Assembly: GCA_934693165.1 (NCBI GenBank)
Contig: CAKUUX010000010.1
Coordinates: forward strand, 1 to 64,000
DNA: 64,000 nt
Direction of reading: 5' to 3'
Origin: an uncultured Candidatus Melainabacteria bacterium
GTDB taxonomy: Bacteria > Cyanobacteriota > Vampirovibrionia > Gastranaerophilales > Gastranaerophilaceae
Below the pieces are notes generated by a model, which did no database searches, was not told the origin of the DNA, and saw only the letters and a program-made list of their open reading frames with translations. The translations under genes and the position numbers were made by a program. Numbering within the stretch: position 1 is the stretch's first letter; the number at the start of each line of letters is the position of its first letter. Positions 53,801 to 62,432 of the stretch are shown here, piece by piece.

Positions 53801-54904
53801 ATGTTAAGAACTGGTATAGTAGGATTACCAAATGTAGGTAAATCAACATTATTCAATGCATTGACAAGTGCAAAAAATGCTCAAAGTGCAAATTATCCAT
53901 TTTGTACTATTGAACCAAATGTAGGTGTAGTTGGTGTTCCAGATGAAAGACTTGAAAAACTTGCTCCACTTGTAAACGCAGCAAAAGTTGTTCCTACAGC
54001 TATTGAATTTGTTGATATCGCAGGTCTTGTAAAAGGTGCAAGTAAAGGCGAAGGTCTTGGTAACCAATTCTTAGCAAATATCAGAGAAACAGATGCTATT
54101 ATTCAGGTTGTAAGATGTTTTGATGATCCAAATACTGTTCACGTTGCAGGCAAGGTTAACCCTCTTGATGATATCGAAACAATTAATACAGAACTTGCTT
54201 TAGCTGATATGGCATCTTTAGAAAAAAGAATTGCTAAAACTTCTAAAGTAGCAAATTCTGGTGATAAAAATGCGAAAGTTGAAGTAAAAGTTCTTCAAAC
54301 TTTGTATGACAAATTGTCAGATGCAACATTTATCAATGTTGATGAATTATTTGATGATGAAGACGAATTGAAAATTGCTAAACAATCTCAATTAATGTGC
54401 ATTAAACCAGTTATTTATGCAGCAAATGTTTCTGAAACAGATGTGGTTTCGGGTAACGATTATACAAAAATTGTTGACGAATATGCTAAAAAACACGGTG
54501 CAGAAATGGTAATTATTTCTGCAAGAATTGAAGAAGAATTAGCTGAACTTTCACCAGAAGAAGCTAAAGAATATTTGGCAGAATTAGGTATTGAAAATTC
54601 AGGTATCGAAAAAATGATTCAGGCTGTATATCATTTGTTAAATTTAAGAACATATATTACAGCAGGTGAAATAGAAGTAAAAGCTTGGACAATTACAGCT
54701 GGTACAAAAGCTCCTCAAGCAGCAGGCGTTATTCATACAGATTTCGAAAAAGGCTTTATTCGAGCAGAAGTTATTTCTTATGACGATTTCTTAGCTTGTA
54801 ATGGTTCATACACAATGGCAAAAGAAAAAGGCGTTATGAGATTAGAAGGTAAAGATTACGTCGTACAAGACGGCGATATCATGCATTTTAGATTTGCAAA
54901 TTAG
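53801..54904 (+). CDS. ychF: Ribosome-binding ATPase YchF
   Basis: The 367-residue Obg-family protein has GLPNVGKSTLFNAL (P-loop), DIAGLVKGASKGEGLGNQFL (G3), and the C-terminal TGS-like domain ending in GKDYVVQDGDIMHFRF. YchF binds ATP and ribosomes and is linked to stress response. AGAGGG precedes the ATG, and a strong terminator follows. Confidence 0.94.
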   Translation: MLRTGIVGLPNVGKSTLFNALTSAKNAQSANYPFCTIEPNVGVVGVPDERLEKLAPLVNAAKVVPTAIEFVDIAGLVKGASKGEGLGNQFLANIRETDAIIQVVRCFDDPNTVHVAGKVNPLDDIETINTELALADMASLEKRIAKTSKVANSGDKNAKVEVKVLQTLYDKLSDATFINVDELFDDEDELKIAKQSQLMCIKPVIYAANVSETDVVSGNDYTKIVDEYAKKHGAEMVIISARIEEELAELSPEEAKEYLAELGIENSGIEKMIQAVYHLLNLRTYITAGEIEVKAWTITAGTKAPQAAGVIHTDFEKGFIRAEVISYDDFLACNGSYTMAKEKGVMRLEGKDYVVQDGDIMHFRFAN

Positions 54905-54920
54905 TAATTTTAGCTAAAAA

Positions 54921-54950
54921 GAGGGCGTGTTTTTAACGCGCCCTCTTTTT
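54921..54950. terminator. Terminator after ychF
   Basis: GAGGGCGTG-tttttaa-CGCGCCCTC forms a 9-bp GC-rich hairpin with one G-T pair and a run of eight T. A matching A run on the other side lets it serve the convergent gene at 54958. Confidence 0.85.
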
Positions 54951-54957
54951 TTATTTT

Positions 54958-55926
54958 CTATAGAACCATTGCCAAAATCATTAATACAGTCATTCCTATC
55001 TGCATTACGGTCGCCATTTTTTCTTGCAAGCCTGCTCCTTTATAAGCATTTGATGCTTTTTGCGCTGTATGTGCCATAGAAATTCTATTCAATCTTGTTG
55101 ATTCGTCATCTTCTTGAAAATCTGTTTGGAATAGTTTGTTTTCAATTCTACTCAATCGTGTATTTACGTCATCATTTTTATATCGTTTTTTCAATACAGA
55201 TTTTTCGATATCATCAAGCGACAATTTTTTATTATTGTTATAATTGCTACCATTATTGTCATAACTGTAATACTGTTGTGTATTATAATTCCTGTTATAA
55301 TTTGGTTGATAATCTTCAAAATCTTGATAAGTTGGGTTATCGTCAGAAAATACGTCTTGATAATTTGCTAAATATTTATCTTCTTCTATCAAAAGGCTTT
55401 TCTTTAATCTATCAACCCTTGTGTATAAATCATCAGAAGGATAAATTTGCTTGTAAACTTCTTGTTCAAGTTTTGTAAGTCTGTTATTGATATCGCTGTT
55501 TTTGTATTCTTTTTTGAACACGATTTGTTCCATTGTATCTACTACAGGATAACTTACGCTTGAATCTTCTTTATAAACTGTAGGTTCTTTTGGAGTTTGT
55601 CTATCTGTATAAGAATCAGAATAAGCTGTTTTAGGACTATCATCGGCAAATGTATCAGGTCTTGCTTCTATTTCTTTTCCTATTAAATCTGCTGATATAT
55701 CATTTCTTAATTTGTTTAATCGTGTTTTAATGTCACCACTTTTGGCTTCCCCATAAACTGTTTCTTCAAGTCTTTGAAGTCTGACTTCGTCTTTTTCTTC
55801 TGCGTAATCTACGCCATAAAAAGAGTTCTCAATAGGAGTAATTAATGCGCTATATCCACCAAAAGCAAAACTTGGTGAGGTTGTTAAACATATCATACAA
55901 ATTAATAACACCCAATAACGTTTCAT
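54958..55926 (-). CDS. Exported protein with RLxxLE repeats
   Basis: The 322-residue protein has a signal peptide (cleavage near SFA-FG) and a C-terminal hydrophobic segment. Three to four repeats of a helix motif are seen: RLQRLEETVYG..GDIKTRLNKL, RLTKLEQEVY..DDLYTRVDRL, RLSRIENKLF..DDESTRLNRI. The linkers are Tyr/Asn/Gln-rich. Repeats with this RL..LE..V/F pattern are common in cyanobacteria-related proteins I have seen, but I assign no function. A wall or envelope scaffold is likely. Confidence 0.7.
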   Translation of the reverse strand: MKRYWVLLICMICLTTSPSFAFGGYSALITPIENSFYGVDYAEEKDEVRLQRLEETVYGEAKSGDIKTRLNKLRNDISADLIGKEIEARPDTFADDSPKTAYSDSYTDRQTPKEPTVYKEDSSVSYPVVDTMEQIVFKKEYKNSDINNRLTKLEQEVYKQIYPSDDLYTRVDRLKKSLLIEEDKYLANYQDVFSDDNPTYQDFEDYQPNYNRNYNTQQYYSYDNNGSNYNNNKKLSLDDIEKSVLKKRYKNDDVNTRLSRIENKLFQTDFQEDDESTRLNRISMAHTAQKASNAYKGAGLQEKMATVMQIGMTVLMILAMVL

Positions 55927-56134
55927 AAGTACCCCTCTTTCCTTTTGAAATGTTAAAGGCTAACATTGTTTTTTTCTATTAAACAATGTTAGTATATTTT
56001 GAATTTGAAATATTAGAGGAAAGTAGTAGGTCTGAGATATTTAGTTTTGAAATTTACTATAGATATACTATAGAAATTTAACGAAAATTTATATAATATT
56101 AATGTATATTTTGTACAATGATAATTTAGTATAG
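55927..56134. promoter_or_regulatory. AT-rich intergenic stretch before the second toxin-like locus
   Basis: No gene is visible here. There are several TATAAT-like words, an imperfect ACTATAGATATACTATAG repeat near 56056, and TTGTAC at 56111. The promoter of the second small-peptide locus probably lies in the last 60 bases, but no box pair has the right spacing. Confidence 0.35.
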
Positions 56135-56349
56135 CAAGTGGACACCACACATTTCTTTAAACGACGGTACTTACGTCGGGATTGGAGGTGTTGCTTATGA
56201 CAACAGTTAAAACGCTAGCCGTTATATTTTATATAATAGCGATTTTGTTCAATAAACAAAAACTAGCGCTTATGATTGCCGTCTTAGCGCTAGTTTCCTA
56301 AATAAACTAGTAGTGGTGTAAAATTTTAGCTTTCGCTAATTGCCACTTG
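56135..56349 (+). ncRNA. Structured small-peptide mRNA with paired ends (copy 2)
   Basis: The outer pair is CAAGTGG (56135-56141) with CCACTTG (56343-56349); compared with copy 1 both partners changed together (CAGGTGG/CCACCTG). The inner CACCAC/GTGGTG pair is kept, as is the TTAGC..GCTAA hairpin. ACTAGCGCT (56262-56270) pairs with AGCGCTAGT (56286-56294), again compensated relative to copy 1 (T-A to C-G). A hairpin CGACG/CGTCG (56162-56178) precedes the ribosome binding site. Confidence 0.7.
56197..56301 (+). CDS. Small hydrophobic peptide, candidate type I toxin (copy 2)
   Basis: A 34-residue peptide with the same plan as at 8993: TVKTLAVIFYIIAILFNKQK then LALMIAVLALVS. About 60% of residues match copy 1 and most others are conservative. 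GGAGGTG lies 6 bases before the ATG. The short C-terminus lacks the LIN end of copy 1. Confidence 0.65.
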   Translation: MTTVKTLAVIFYIIAILFNKQKLALMIAVLALVS

Positions 56350-56359
56350 TTATGTTTAT

Positions 56360-56388
56360 ATTATAACGTATTTTTTTGTGGTGTGCAA
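56360..56388 (-). promoter_or_regulatory. Antisense promoter of copy 2
   Basis: On the minus strand, TTGCAC (56383-56388), a 17-base spacer and TATAAT (56360-56365). It is placed as in copy 1 relative to the outer repeat, while the flanking DNA differs, so it belongs to the locus. Confidence 0.65.
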
Positions 56389-56399
56389 GCCTCTTTCCC

Positions 56400-57668
56400 C
56401 TAGCCTTCTTTTGAAATTGTTTTAACAGTTAGTGCATTTGAAAGAGCAATACCACCTTGATTTTGAGGTTTATTTACAATTCTTCCGTTTACGTACATAA
56501 CTGTTGAACCTCCACCGTCAAGGTTCATCGCATTTGTACAGCCCAATTCTTTCATTAAGCTTGATAATTCGTTTAATGTTAAACCGATTGAACTGTTTTC
56601 TCGTCCGTCTACAGCTACTAAAATTAATTTATTATCTGCAGTGTAACCTATTGCAGTTCTTGGGTTTCTGCCACCAATTGCAAGTAGTTTTTGTTCTTTT
56701 GTATCGATAAATCTTTCGCCATTTTTTACTAAATATGGGCCACCACTTATTATGTGTGTTACATTTTGCCAATCAGGATTTGTATTGATTTCAACTTTTG
56801 CTTTTTTCTTTCCGTAAAAAACATTCAATTTGCTTGTTGGACCAACAATTACATAACCATTTTCGGGGATTTCTAATTGGTTTGCTGAAACTTTTAAAAT
56901 TTTTCCATCTTCTTGGATTGCAAGTTGCATTCCACCTTTTGGTGAGGGTGGTGCGTATTGTCCCCATTCTGGTGAATATGCTAATACATAAGTTGATAGC
57001 ATTCTTGGTTGGTTAATATTATCAATCTTAACTTCTACGTTATTATTAGATTTAATCTTTGCGTCAAGTTGAACCCTAGACATACTGAAAGTTGTACCTT
57101 CTTTACTTTCAAAAATGCCCATAGCTACTCTATCGTATATAGGACCCGTGTACATTTTTCCGTTAATCATTAAAGTTCCTAGAGGAACGCCCGTTTGGGG
57201 TTTAAAAAATGTTCCGTTGATTGCTACTATTGAATTGTCTTTTTTTGCTATTGTTGAAATACTTCTTTTTGCATTTAATTTTGTAGATGCTAACTCAGGT
57301 TTAATCCTTATATCAGGGTTAATGTTTTGGTTAATCTCCACTACATTTATGCTTACAGGTCGACCTTGGTAATATTTTTTTAACCTAATATGTTTTATGC
57401 CTGTGTCAATGTCATATACAACCCCACCCCTATACTTATTCCTTGCTTGAGTATTGTAATCCTCAATTTCTTTTTCGATATTCCTTGTATCAGTTTTTAG
57501 TAAAGGTGCAATCGCTGTGTTGTGCGCTAGCAAATCCTTTGCAAGTATAGGCATCCCTTGTATATATGTTGTTGTCAAGGCTACAATTCCTAATATCGCA
57601 GCCATACCAACCCCTCGGACTATCGTCTTCGGCAATTTCGGCTGTAGGGGTAAAAGTAATGATTCCAT
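56400..57668 (-). CDS. Phosphodiester glycosidase family protein (NAGPA domain)
   Basis: The 422-residue protein has an N-terminal membrane or signal segment (about 19-37) and a C-terminal NAGPA-type domain with AINGTFF (about 150), GRNPRTAIGY (about 334) and NAMNLDGGGSTVMYVNG (about 383). Such domains remove sugar-1-phosphate or phosphodiester caps and occur in exopolysaccharide and wall metabolism. No good ribosome binding site is seen; the mRNA has a structured leader of about 120 bases. Confidence 0.82.
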   Translation of the reverse strand: MESLLLPLQPKLPKTIVRGVGMAAILGIVALTTTYIQGMPILAKDLLAHNTAIAPLLKTDTRNIEKEIEDYNTQARNKYRGGVVYDIDTGIKHIRLKKYYQGRPVSINVVEINQNINPDIRIKPELASTKLNAKRSISTIAKKDNSIVAINGTFFKPQTGVPLGTLMINGKMYTGPIYDRVAMGIFESKEGTTFSMSRVQLDAKIKSNNNVEVKIDNINQPRMLSTYVLAYSPEWGQYAPPSPKGGMQLAIQEDGKILKVSANQLEIPENGYVIVGPTSKLNVFYGKKKAKVEINTNPDWQNVTHIISGGPYLVKNGERFIDTKEQKLLAIGGRNPRTAIGYTADNKLILVAVDGRENSSIGLTLNELSSLMKELGCTNAMNLDGGGSTVMYVNGRIVNKPQNQGGIALSNALTVKTISKEG

Positions 57669-57822
57669 TTGAACACCATAAGATTACAGTACTACTTACT
57701 GGAAACACCTTTTTGTTTAAAGAGTGGTCGCTGGGGAATAACACTCTCAACCGAGTCTCATTCGGTAAAATCTTTTTAACTTCTTCTACTATTATTATAA
57801 CACATGTTAAAATAGCTCTCAA
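57669..57822 (-). promoter_or_regulatory. Promoter and structured leader of the NAGPA gene
   Basis: TTGAGA (57817-57822), 17 bases, TATAAT (57794-57799) on the minus strand form a strong promoter. The leader of about 120 bases contains hairpins in series: ACCGA/TCGGT, AGAGTG/CACTCT with a large inner loop, AAACA/TGTTT and CAGTA/TACTG. No known riboswitch motif was recognised. Confidence 0.5.
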
Positions 57823-57865
57823 CCCCAGTAATAACAATGGTTTTACAAATCTTAATAGTGTTTTT

Positions 57866-60241
57866 TTACACTTCTTTTTCTAATTTTTCTATATATTTTT
57901 TCTTATCTCTATCAAAGGTTAAAACCTTGTATGTATAGCCATTTGAAACTATTTTGATAGAATTATTTTTATCTGTTCTGTATAAATTAGTATTTTTTAG
58001 TTGATTTAGAGTAACTGGATTTGGATGTCCAAATTTGTTTATACCAGTTGAAATTATTGCTGTTTCTGTATTTAGAATTTTTAGGGTATTTGTATTTATT
58101 ACACTTTTTGCTCCGTGGTGCCCAACTTTTAAAACTTGAGCTTTTGTTATTTCTTTTGGAAGGTTTTCCATTGAAGCGTCACCCATCATTAAGATGTTTA
58201 AATTTTTAACATTAATTAAAGCGATAATTGAATTTTCGTTATCGTTTTTGCTAAGGGATTTTTTATATGTTGTTATTTTGAAATTGTCTTCTTTGTAGAT
58301 AATGTCGTTGTTTTGAGCAATTTTGACGTTTTTATTTTTTATGCGTTTATAAATTTCTTTTGAAGTATAGCTTTTATCGTTAAAAGTATTTATGTAAACT
58401 GTTTTTATCTTCGCATAATCAAGTATGTCTGATGCGCCACCAGAATGGTCATTATCAAAGTGAGTTATAATTAAACCTTCTATATTTTTTATGCCTTTAT
58501 CCTTCAAGTACTTTATTATTATTGACATTGCTTGTGAGTTTCCACCATTATAACCACTTTTACCTGTATCAATTATAAAATATTTATTCTTTGGTGTTTT
58601 TATTAAAAATGAATCAGCATTTTGCACATCAAATGTTATTAGTTCAAAATTTTTGCTAGGAATATTTATACAGCTAACTAATAAAATAGTCACCAATCCT
58701 AATGTACTGAAAACAGTTCTTTTGCTTCTGTATTCACTATTTAGCATCAATACACACATCATTACAATAATGTAGTAAATTATGATTTGAAAAACGCTAG
58801 GGTGGGTTGTTATAAAAATTGAATGACTTAGGCTTCCAAAAGAATCCGAAATCCATACAATAATCGTTAAAAGTGGATTTAGAATTATATCTGTATATTT
58901 ACAAATAAAATCAGCTATTGGTTTAAATATAGATAGTACAGAACTCATAAATCCTAAAAAGCTTACAATTGAAAGAACGGGTACTGTCAAAATATTTGCA
59001 AAAATTGAATAAGTACTGATTGTGTTGAAATAAAACATTTGTAGTGGTATAACCCAAATTTGAGCAATAATAGGAATACCAATTGCAGAACTTAGCCACT
59101 GAGGAGTATTTTTAAATTTTTCAAAAATGCTATCTGCACTTACTAAAAGTCCAAATGTCACAAGAAATGATAATTGAAAGCTAACATTATTGATATATGC
59201 AGGGTTATAAATTAGCATTATCAGTGCAACAAGTGATAATAATGCAACACTGTGAGTATCTCTATTTATGAGCTTACCTATCAAGATAAAGATAAGCATA
59301 AAGGCTGCTCTGATTACACTTGCTCCAAGTCCTGTCATAAGTGCGTAAAGTATTATCATAAATATTCCTGATACAAGAATAATTTTGAAAGGTACTTTTA
59401 GTTTGTTTAATATCCAGTACCAAAATCCATAAATAAAAGCTACATTCATTCCTGACGCTGCAAGGATATGTAATAATCCTGAATTGATAAACGAAGTTTT
59501 AATAAACTCTGGAGGGCTCACTGCGTCATCTCCAAAAACTATTCCTCCTAAAATTTCCGTATTAGGGTATTTTAAATATTTTGAATGTGTGTCTATAATT
59601 CTTATTCTCAAATCATTCAAGTTTTGCAAAAATTTTGTAAGAAAAGTCTTTTTGTGTTCAATTGGTAAAATATCGTTTTTATCTGCGTAAAAAACAGTGT
59701 GTGTATCAAAATTCTTTAGGTAGTTTGCATAATCAAATTGAGAGGGGTTTCCTGCTTTGATAGGGGCTCTTAAAGAACCTTTAATCTTGTAATAATCATG
59801 TATCCTTAAATCGTTGTTTTGATAATTTTTTATTGATACAAAAGTGTTTGCCTTTAGTTTTTTTACATTTTTATCATTTACATTTAGCTCTTCAACTTGA
59901 AAATAAAATTTTGTATTATAATCTCCAACTTTTGGAATACTTTTTATCTGTCCAGAAATTTCACATTTTACAGGTGTATATTTTACTAACTCATCGCTAT
60001 TTTTTATTTGCGCAACACAATTAAAATATCCTGCATAAAAAATAAAAGTCCAAAATAAAAGTAATTTAGGTGAAATTAAATTTTTTGCTAAAAAGAGAAT
60101 AAAAATTCCAGTAACAATAAACGCAAAGATAATTGAAGCTTTAGTAAAAAATGCATAAAGCCCTAAAATATACACAAATGTTGTGAAAAACATGATTACG
60201 TTTTTGTTTTGAAATGTTTCGGCTAAAAAATTTTTCCCCAT
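57866..60241 (-). CDS. comEC: DNA uptake channel ComEC/Rec2
   Basis: The 791-residue protein has the three ComEC parts: N-terminal DUF4131 (about 25-170), the multi-helix Competence domain (about 220-490; HILAASGMNVAFIYGF), and a C-terminal metallo-beta-lactamase domain (about 525-760; ITHFDNDHSGG). ComEC moves single-stranded DNA over the inner membrane in natural transformation. A minus-strand TAAAAT ends 6 bases before the ATG (leaderless type). Confidence 0.92.
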   Translation of the reverse strand: MGKNFLAETFQNKNVIMFFTTFVYILGLYAFFTKASIIFAFIVTGIFILFLAKNLISPKLLLFWTFIFYAGYFNCVAQIKNSDELVKYTPVKCEISGQIKSIPKVGDYNTKFYFQVEELNVNDKNVKKLKANTFVSIKNYQNNDLRIHDYYKIKGSLRAPIKAGNPSQFDYANYLKNFDTHTVFYADKNDILPIEHKKTFLTKFLQNLNDLRIRIIDTHSKYLKYPNTEILGGIVFGDDAVSPPEFIKTSFINSGLLHILAASGMNVAFIYGFWYWILNKLKVPFKIILVSGIFMIILYALMTGLGASVIRAAFMLIFILIGKLINRDTHSVALLSLVALIMLIYNPAYINNVSFQLSFLVTFGLLVSADSIFEKFKNTPQWLSSAIGIPIIAQIWVIPLQMFYFNTISTYSIFANILTVPVLSIVSFLGFMSSVLSIFKPIADFICKYTDIILNPLLTIIVWISDSFGSLSHSIFITTHPSVFQIIIYYIIVMMCVLMLNSEYRSKRTVFSTLGLVTILLVSCINIPSKNFELITFDVQNADSFLIKTPKNKYFIIDTGKSGYNGGNSQAMSIIIKYLKDKGIKNIEGLIITHFDNDHSGGASDILDYAKIKTVYINTFNDKSYTSKEIYKRIKNKNVKIAQNNDIIYKEDNFKITTYKKSLSKNDNENSIIALINVKNLNILMMGDASMENLPKEITKAQVLKVGHHGAKSVINTNTLKILNTETAIISTGINKFGHPNPVTLNQLKNTNLYRTDKNNSIKIVSNGYTYKVLTFDRDKKKYIEKLEKEV

Positions 60242-60404
60242 AATTTAATTTTATGAAAAACTCAATTTGAACCATAGTTTTATTAAGTTTTGTTAACGTA
60301 AACTAGATTTGTTACAATTGTTTACAAAATCTCATGATGCTTTATTTAAGCACATCATGAGTCTAAGTTGTAGGTTTAGCATGGGTTTTGAGGTTTTTGA
60401 GTAC

Positions 60405-60432
60405 TAAAGTTCTAAGGCAAATGTGTCGATAA
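60405..60432 (+). promoter_or_regulatory. Sigma-28 (FliA) type promoter 2
   Basis: TAAAGTTC (60405-60412), 12 bases, GTCGATAA (60425-60432) fit the sigma-28 consensus with two mismatches. It has the same spacer as the promoter at 47633. A hairpin CTCATGATG/CATCATGAG lies upstream at 60331-60361. Confidence 0.7.
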
Positions 60433-60455
60433 GACGAAAGGAAAGGAAAAAAGTA

Positions 60456-61562
60456 ATGGGATTAGCAGCATCACAAGCAAGACTTTTAACATTGCAATCA
60501 AGAATGAACGATCTTGAATTGCGTTGTATGCAATTGTCTAATGAACAAATTACTAATTCTATCAAAACTGCTAACCTTTCTATTCAATACAATAAGAAAT
60601 TAGAAGCAGCAAATGCTATTGGTGCAAATATAATAACAACAAATAATACAAGGGCTGGTTCATCTTCAACAACTTCAAATACTTTGAAGTTCAATAATAA
60701 GGGTACTTATGTTGATTTGAACTACAATATGTTGAAACAATTAGGCTATGATATTGCTCCTGCAGGCACTTCTGGTAGAGAAGCTGTTACTCAAAAAACA
60801 ACTGAAACAGCTGTTGCAGGTGGTACTTACGATAAGGCGACTGGCAAATGGACTATGCCAACAACAGTTGATGAATTTGCTAAATTAATGATGGCTGCTG
60901 GTTGTGCAGATGCTTATGTTGATTCAAGTAATACTTTGAATATGACTAAGTATTTGGATGAAAATGGTAATATAGATGAAGGTGGTAATGCAAACTCTCC
61001 TCTTTACTGGGCTAATAGATTTGCTAAAAAACCTGTTGCAAAGGAAGATGCTACTACTAATGAGGCTACTGAAATTGAATTTGATAAAGCTAAATTGACA
61101 AAACTTTTAGGTTCAGCTCCTGTTGAAGCAGGTTCAACTCAAACAACCGAAAATGTTGTATCTTATGAATACGATACAAATGATATTATTGATGAAGCTA
61201 AACAAAATGCTCAAGCTTTAATTGAAGGACTTATGAATGGTTCTATCGGTATCTTCAAAGAGGGTTACCAAGTTTCACTAGATCAAGTTGGTGTTGAAAA
61301 ATTAGAAGTTGTTGATAACACTACAAACTGGTCTGAAACATCATTTATTCAAACATTAGATTATTCTGCTAGAGATAACGCAAGACAAGAAGCTCAATCT
61401 TGGTTTGATTCTCAAACAGCTATTCTTTCAAGAGAAGAAAAAGTTATTGAAATCAAGAAAAAATCAGCTGATACTGAATACCAAGCTGCTACTACAGAAT
61501 ACGAATCAGTTAAACAGTTAATTTCTGACAATTCAGAAAGAAGTTTCTCAATCTGGAGTTAA
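60456..61562 (+). CDS. Sigma-28-controlled protein with LAASQARLL leader
   Basis: The 368-residue protein begins MGLAASQARLLTLQSRMNDL and continues with helices (to about 60), a Thr/Asn/Gly-rich variable middle, and two long helices at the end (about 300-355). Helical ends around a variable middle are the plan of flagellin and type III substrates, but no flagellin motif is present. AGGAAAGG lies 10-15 bases before the ATG at 60456; the ATG at 60423 lies inside the promoter and is rejected. It is probably exported by the flagellar system. Confidence 0.7.
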   Translation: MGLAASQARLLTLQSRMNDLELRCMQLSNEQITNSIKTANLSIQYNKKLEAANAIGANIITTNNTRAGSSSTTSNTLKFNNKGTYVDLNYNMLKQLGYDIAPAGTSGREAVTQKTTETAVAGGTYDKATGKWTMPTTVDEFAKLMMAAGCADAYVDSSNTLNMTKYLDENGNIDEGGNANSPLYWANRFAKKPVAKEDATTNEATEIEFDKAKLTKLLGSAPVEAGSTQTTENVVSYEYDTNDIIDEAKQNAQALIEGLMNGSIGIFKEGYQVSLDQVGVEKLEVVDNTTNWSETSFIQTLDYSARDNARQEAQSWFDSQTAILSREEKVIEIKKKSADTEYQAATTEYESVKQLISDNSERSFSIWS

Positions 61563-61564
61563 GA

Positions 61565-62431
61565 TTAAGACTTAAATAAGTTTTTTCTTATAAAGTTTTT
61601 AATTCTTATATGGATTGGATTTTTAGGAGGCATTGAGATTGGGTAAATTCCTTCTCTTAGTTTTTCTAAACCTTCTTTGTTGTATTCGATTTCTGTATAA
61701 TATTCTTTGAATAAGTTTAAGTAATATTCGTAGCTTTCAGGACTTTTTCTATACAATAATCCGTTAAAATAAGCCATATTTTTTATGGAGTCTTCAGATG
61801 TAAACATTGTTGGCTTTGCACCGTGATAATGTAAAATTACAGCGTTTTTATCTATTCCCCAATATATTTTATGGTTAAATTTGAAATCTAATTTAGTATT
61901 TTTGTTTCCATAATATAATTGATAAGCTGTTTGATCCCAAGTTACTAATCGCCATAGGTTCCATTTTATAAATCTACAAAAACCTTTGTATGATTTGCGT
62001 AAATTTTTGATATTCATGAACATAACGCCAGTATTAAAGGTTTTCCAGTCATTTTTATCAACCTCTGGTGTGCAAGCAAAATATTCTGGTTTTTGAAGTT
62101 CAACATCTTTCAAAAATATTACATCGCAATCCGTATAAAGCACATAATCATCTTCTTGTTCAATCATTGGAATATCGCATCTTAGATATGCTCCAGAAGA
62201 TATTTTTAGTTCGTTTCCTTTGTATTTTTTTTTCAAAATAGGATACAAATTACTTTTATGATAAATAACTTTAACATCTTTTTCTTCAAGCCATTGAGTT
62301 AATGCATTTGGCTTTCCATCAAAGATAAAATGAGGTTCAAGAGTGGTATTTTTTATAGCAGAAAGAACTGCGACCTTGATTAAAGGTTCGTATTCTTTAG
62401 ACTCTGAATTACAAGCAAAATACCACTTCAT
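61565..62431 (-). CDS. Family 8 glycosyltransferase-like protein
   Basis: The 288-residue protein has a GT8 style: YFACNSESKEYEPLIKVAVLS at the start, SSGAYLRCDIP near 78 and the metal-binding D-x-D in LYTDCDVIFLKD (about 98). The late HYHGAKPTMF corresponds to the histidine end motif. It transfers a sugar from a nucleotide donor, perhaps UDP-galactose made by GalE of the gene just upstream (1 base gap). Confidence 0.75.
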   Translation of the reverse strand: MKWYFACNSESKEYEPLIKVAVLSAIKNTTLEPHFIFDGKPNALTQWLEEKDVKVIYHKSNLYPILKKKYKGNELKISSGAYLRCDIPMIEQEDDYVLYTDCDVIFLKDVELQKPEYFACTPEVDKNDWKTFNTGVMFMNIKNLRKSYKGFCRFIKWNLWRLVTWDQTAYQLYYGNKNTKLDFKFNHKIYWGIDKNAVILHYHGAKPTMFTSEDSIKNMAYFNGLLYRKSPESYEYYLNLFKEYYTEIEYNKEGLEKLREGIYPISMPPKNPIHIRIKNFIRKNLFKS

Positions 62432-62432
62432 A

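Noticed and set aside
57669..57793. Known riboswitch classes for the NAGPA gene leader
   Set aside because: I compared it by eye with M-box, c-di-GMP, c-di-AMP, SAM, preQ1, fluoride, guanidine and T-box cores; none matched.
60331..60361. Terminator upstream of the sigma-28 gene
   Set aside because: A 9-bp hairpin is present but it has no T run and the nearest upstream gene runs the other way.
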